NCBI GenBank assembly: GCA_003168315.1 | Contig: PMSP01000290.1 | Coordinates: 1 to 5,020, forward strand | Origin: Opitutaceae bacterium | GTDB taxonomy: Bacteria > Verrucomicrobiota > Verrucomicrobiia > Opitutales > Opitutaceae | Length of the DNA: 5,020 nucleotides | Direction of reading: 5' to 3' | Shown here: one piece after another, positions 4,717 to 5,020 of the stretch | How positions within the stretch are numbered: the stretch's first letter is position 1 | Layout: every line of letters begins with the position of its first letter | The notes under the pieces: model-generated | What the model was told of the DNA's origin: nothing | Seen by the model: the letters and a program-made list of their open reading frames with translations, nothing else | The model's database searches: none | Made by a program: the position numbers and the translations under genes

Positions 4717-5020
4717 AGCGGCTGACGGGCCTGTTCCGGGGCGGGGGCGACGCCCGGCGGGGGATGCTCTTCATCCTCTCCGCCGTGGCCGCGCTCTTCG
4801 TCGGCTACAGGGCGATCGCGCCCATTCCCGCCGGCCACCTCATCATCGCCTGGGGCTACTACTACATCCTCGGGGTCTTCTGCGCGTTCGTCTACTACGC
4901 GCGCCGGCTCGCGCTCTCGCGGCCGGCCGTCTGGAAGGGGTGGCTCGCCAGGCCGGGGATCCCCGGGCTCGCGATCGCGGCCGGGACGCTCGTCGCCGTC
5001 TGGTCGGACTCGTTCCGCCA
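4713..5020 (+). CDS. Second GT-C-like membrane protein, N-terminus only, paralogue of the upstream gene
   Basis: The ATG at 4713 overlaps the previous stop (ATGA) and opens a frame of 102 full codons to the right edge with no stop. Hydrophobic helices lie at about 17-35, 43-62 and 83-98. The layout repeats the N-terminus of the upstream protein: RR..LF before helix 1 (compare RRVWLF with RRGMLF), an aromatic run before helix 2 (TGYWFVLAAF against GYYYILGVF), a basic loop, helix 3, then HESFGFK against SDSFRH just before the expected acidic motif. This suggests tandem paralogues working in one pathway or as a pair. Another in-frame ATG at 4764 (residue 18) is less likely because it removes the RR motif. 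Family assignment rests on the paralogy, because the catalytic loop is beyond the window. Confidence 0.8.
   Translation, partial: MKRLTGLFRGGGDARRGMLFILSAVAALFVGYRAIAPIPAGHLIIAWGYYYILGVFCAFVYYARRLALSRPAVWKGWLARPGIPGLAIAAGTLVAVWSDSFR

Overview
The window is GC-rich coding DNA from a bacterium. Two short pilins end in a GVRTITYAP tail and share a QYYLENGV...GPT.Y.KALN block. From memory these look like the small pilins of Verrucomicrobiota (Opitutales-like). That placement is tentative and rests on this resemblance plus the GC-rich, C/G-ending codon use. There are no tRNA or rRNA genes, CRISPR arrays, transposases or other clear signs of a mobile element.

Layout. (1) Positions 1-358, minus strand: the N-terminal two thirds of a TetR-type repressor that runs off the left edge. 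A palindromic operator-like site sits directly upstream of its start codon (360-383). (2) 384-620: mostly non-coding, with one candidate 23-residue membrane protein (491-562) behind a strong ribosome binding site. (3) 621-1651: nadD and rsfS, a housekeeping pair that overlaps by 4 bases (GTGA) and is probably translated in a coupled way. (4) 1652-2738: two type IV pilin genes in tandem, each with its own upstream region and about 89% identical as mature proteins. They are followed by a simple hairpin and then a strong intrinsic terminator. (5) 2824-5020: a polytopic membrane protein of the GT-C glycosyltransferase type, overlapping by 4 bases (ATGA) the start of a second protein with the same N-terminal layout, which runs off the right edge.

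How the genes may work together. NadD (NAD synthesis) and RsfS (ribosome silencing) are a common conserved pair and probably have no functional link to the rest. The two pilins probably supply subunits for one type IV pilus-like fibre: pilin 2 has the codon use of a highly expressed gene, pilin 1 does not. The GT-C pair next to them could transfer a lipid-linked sugar to the pilin or to a cell-surface polymer; this is inferred from position and fold only.

The most interesting signals are these: a 71-base nearly identical patch inside two otherwise diverged pilin genes (local gene conversion); a shared 12-base motif lying 119-126 bases upstream of both pilin start codons; the pilin/GT-C neighbourhood with no visible promoter between the terminator and the GT-C start; and the tiny membrane ORF between the TetR operator and nadD.
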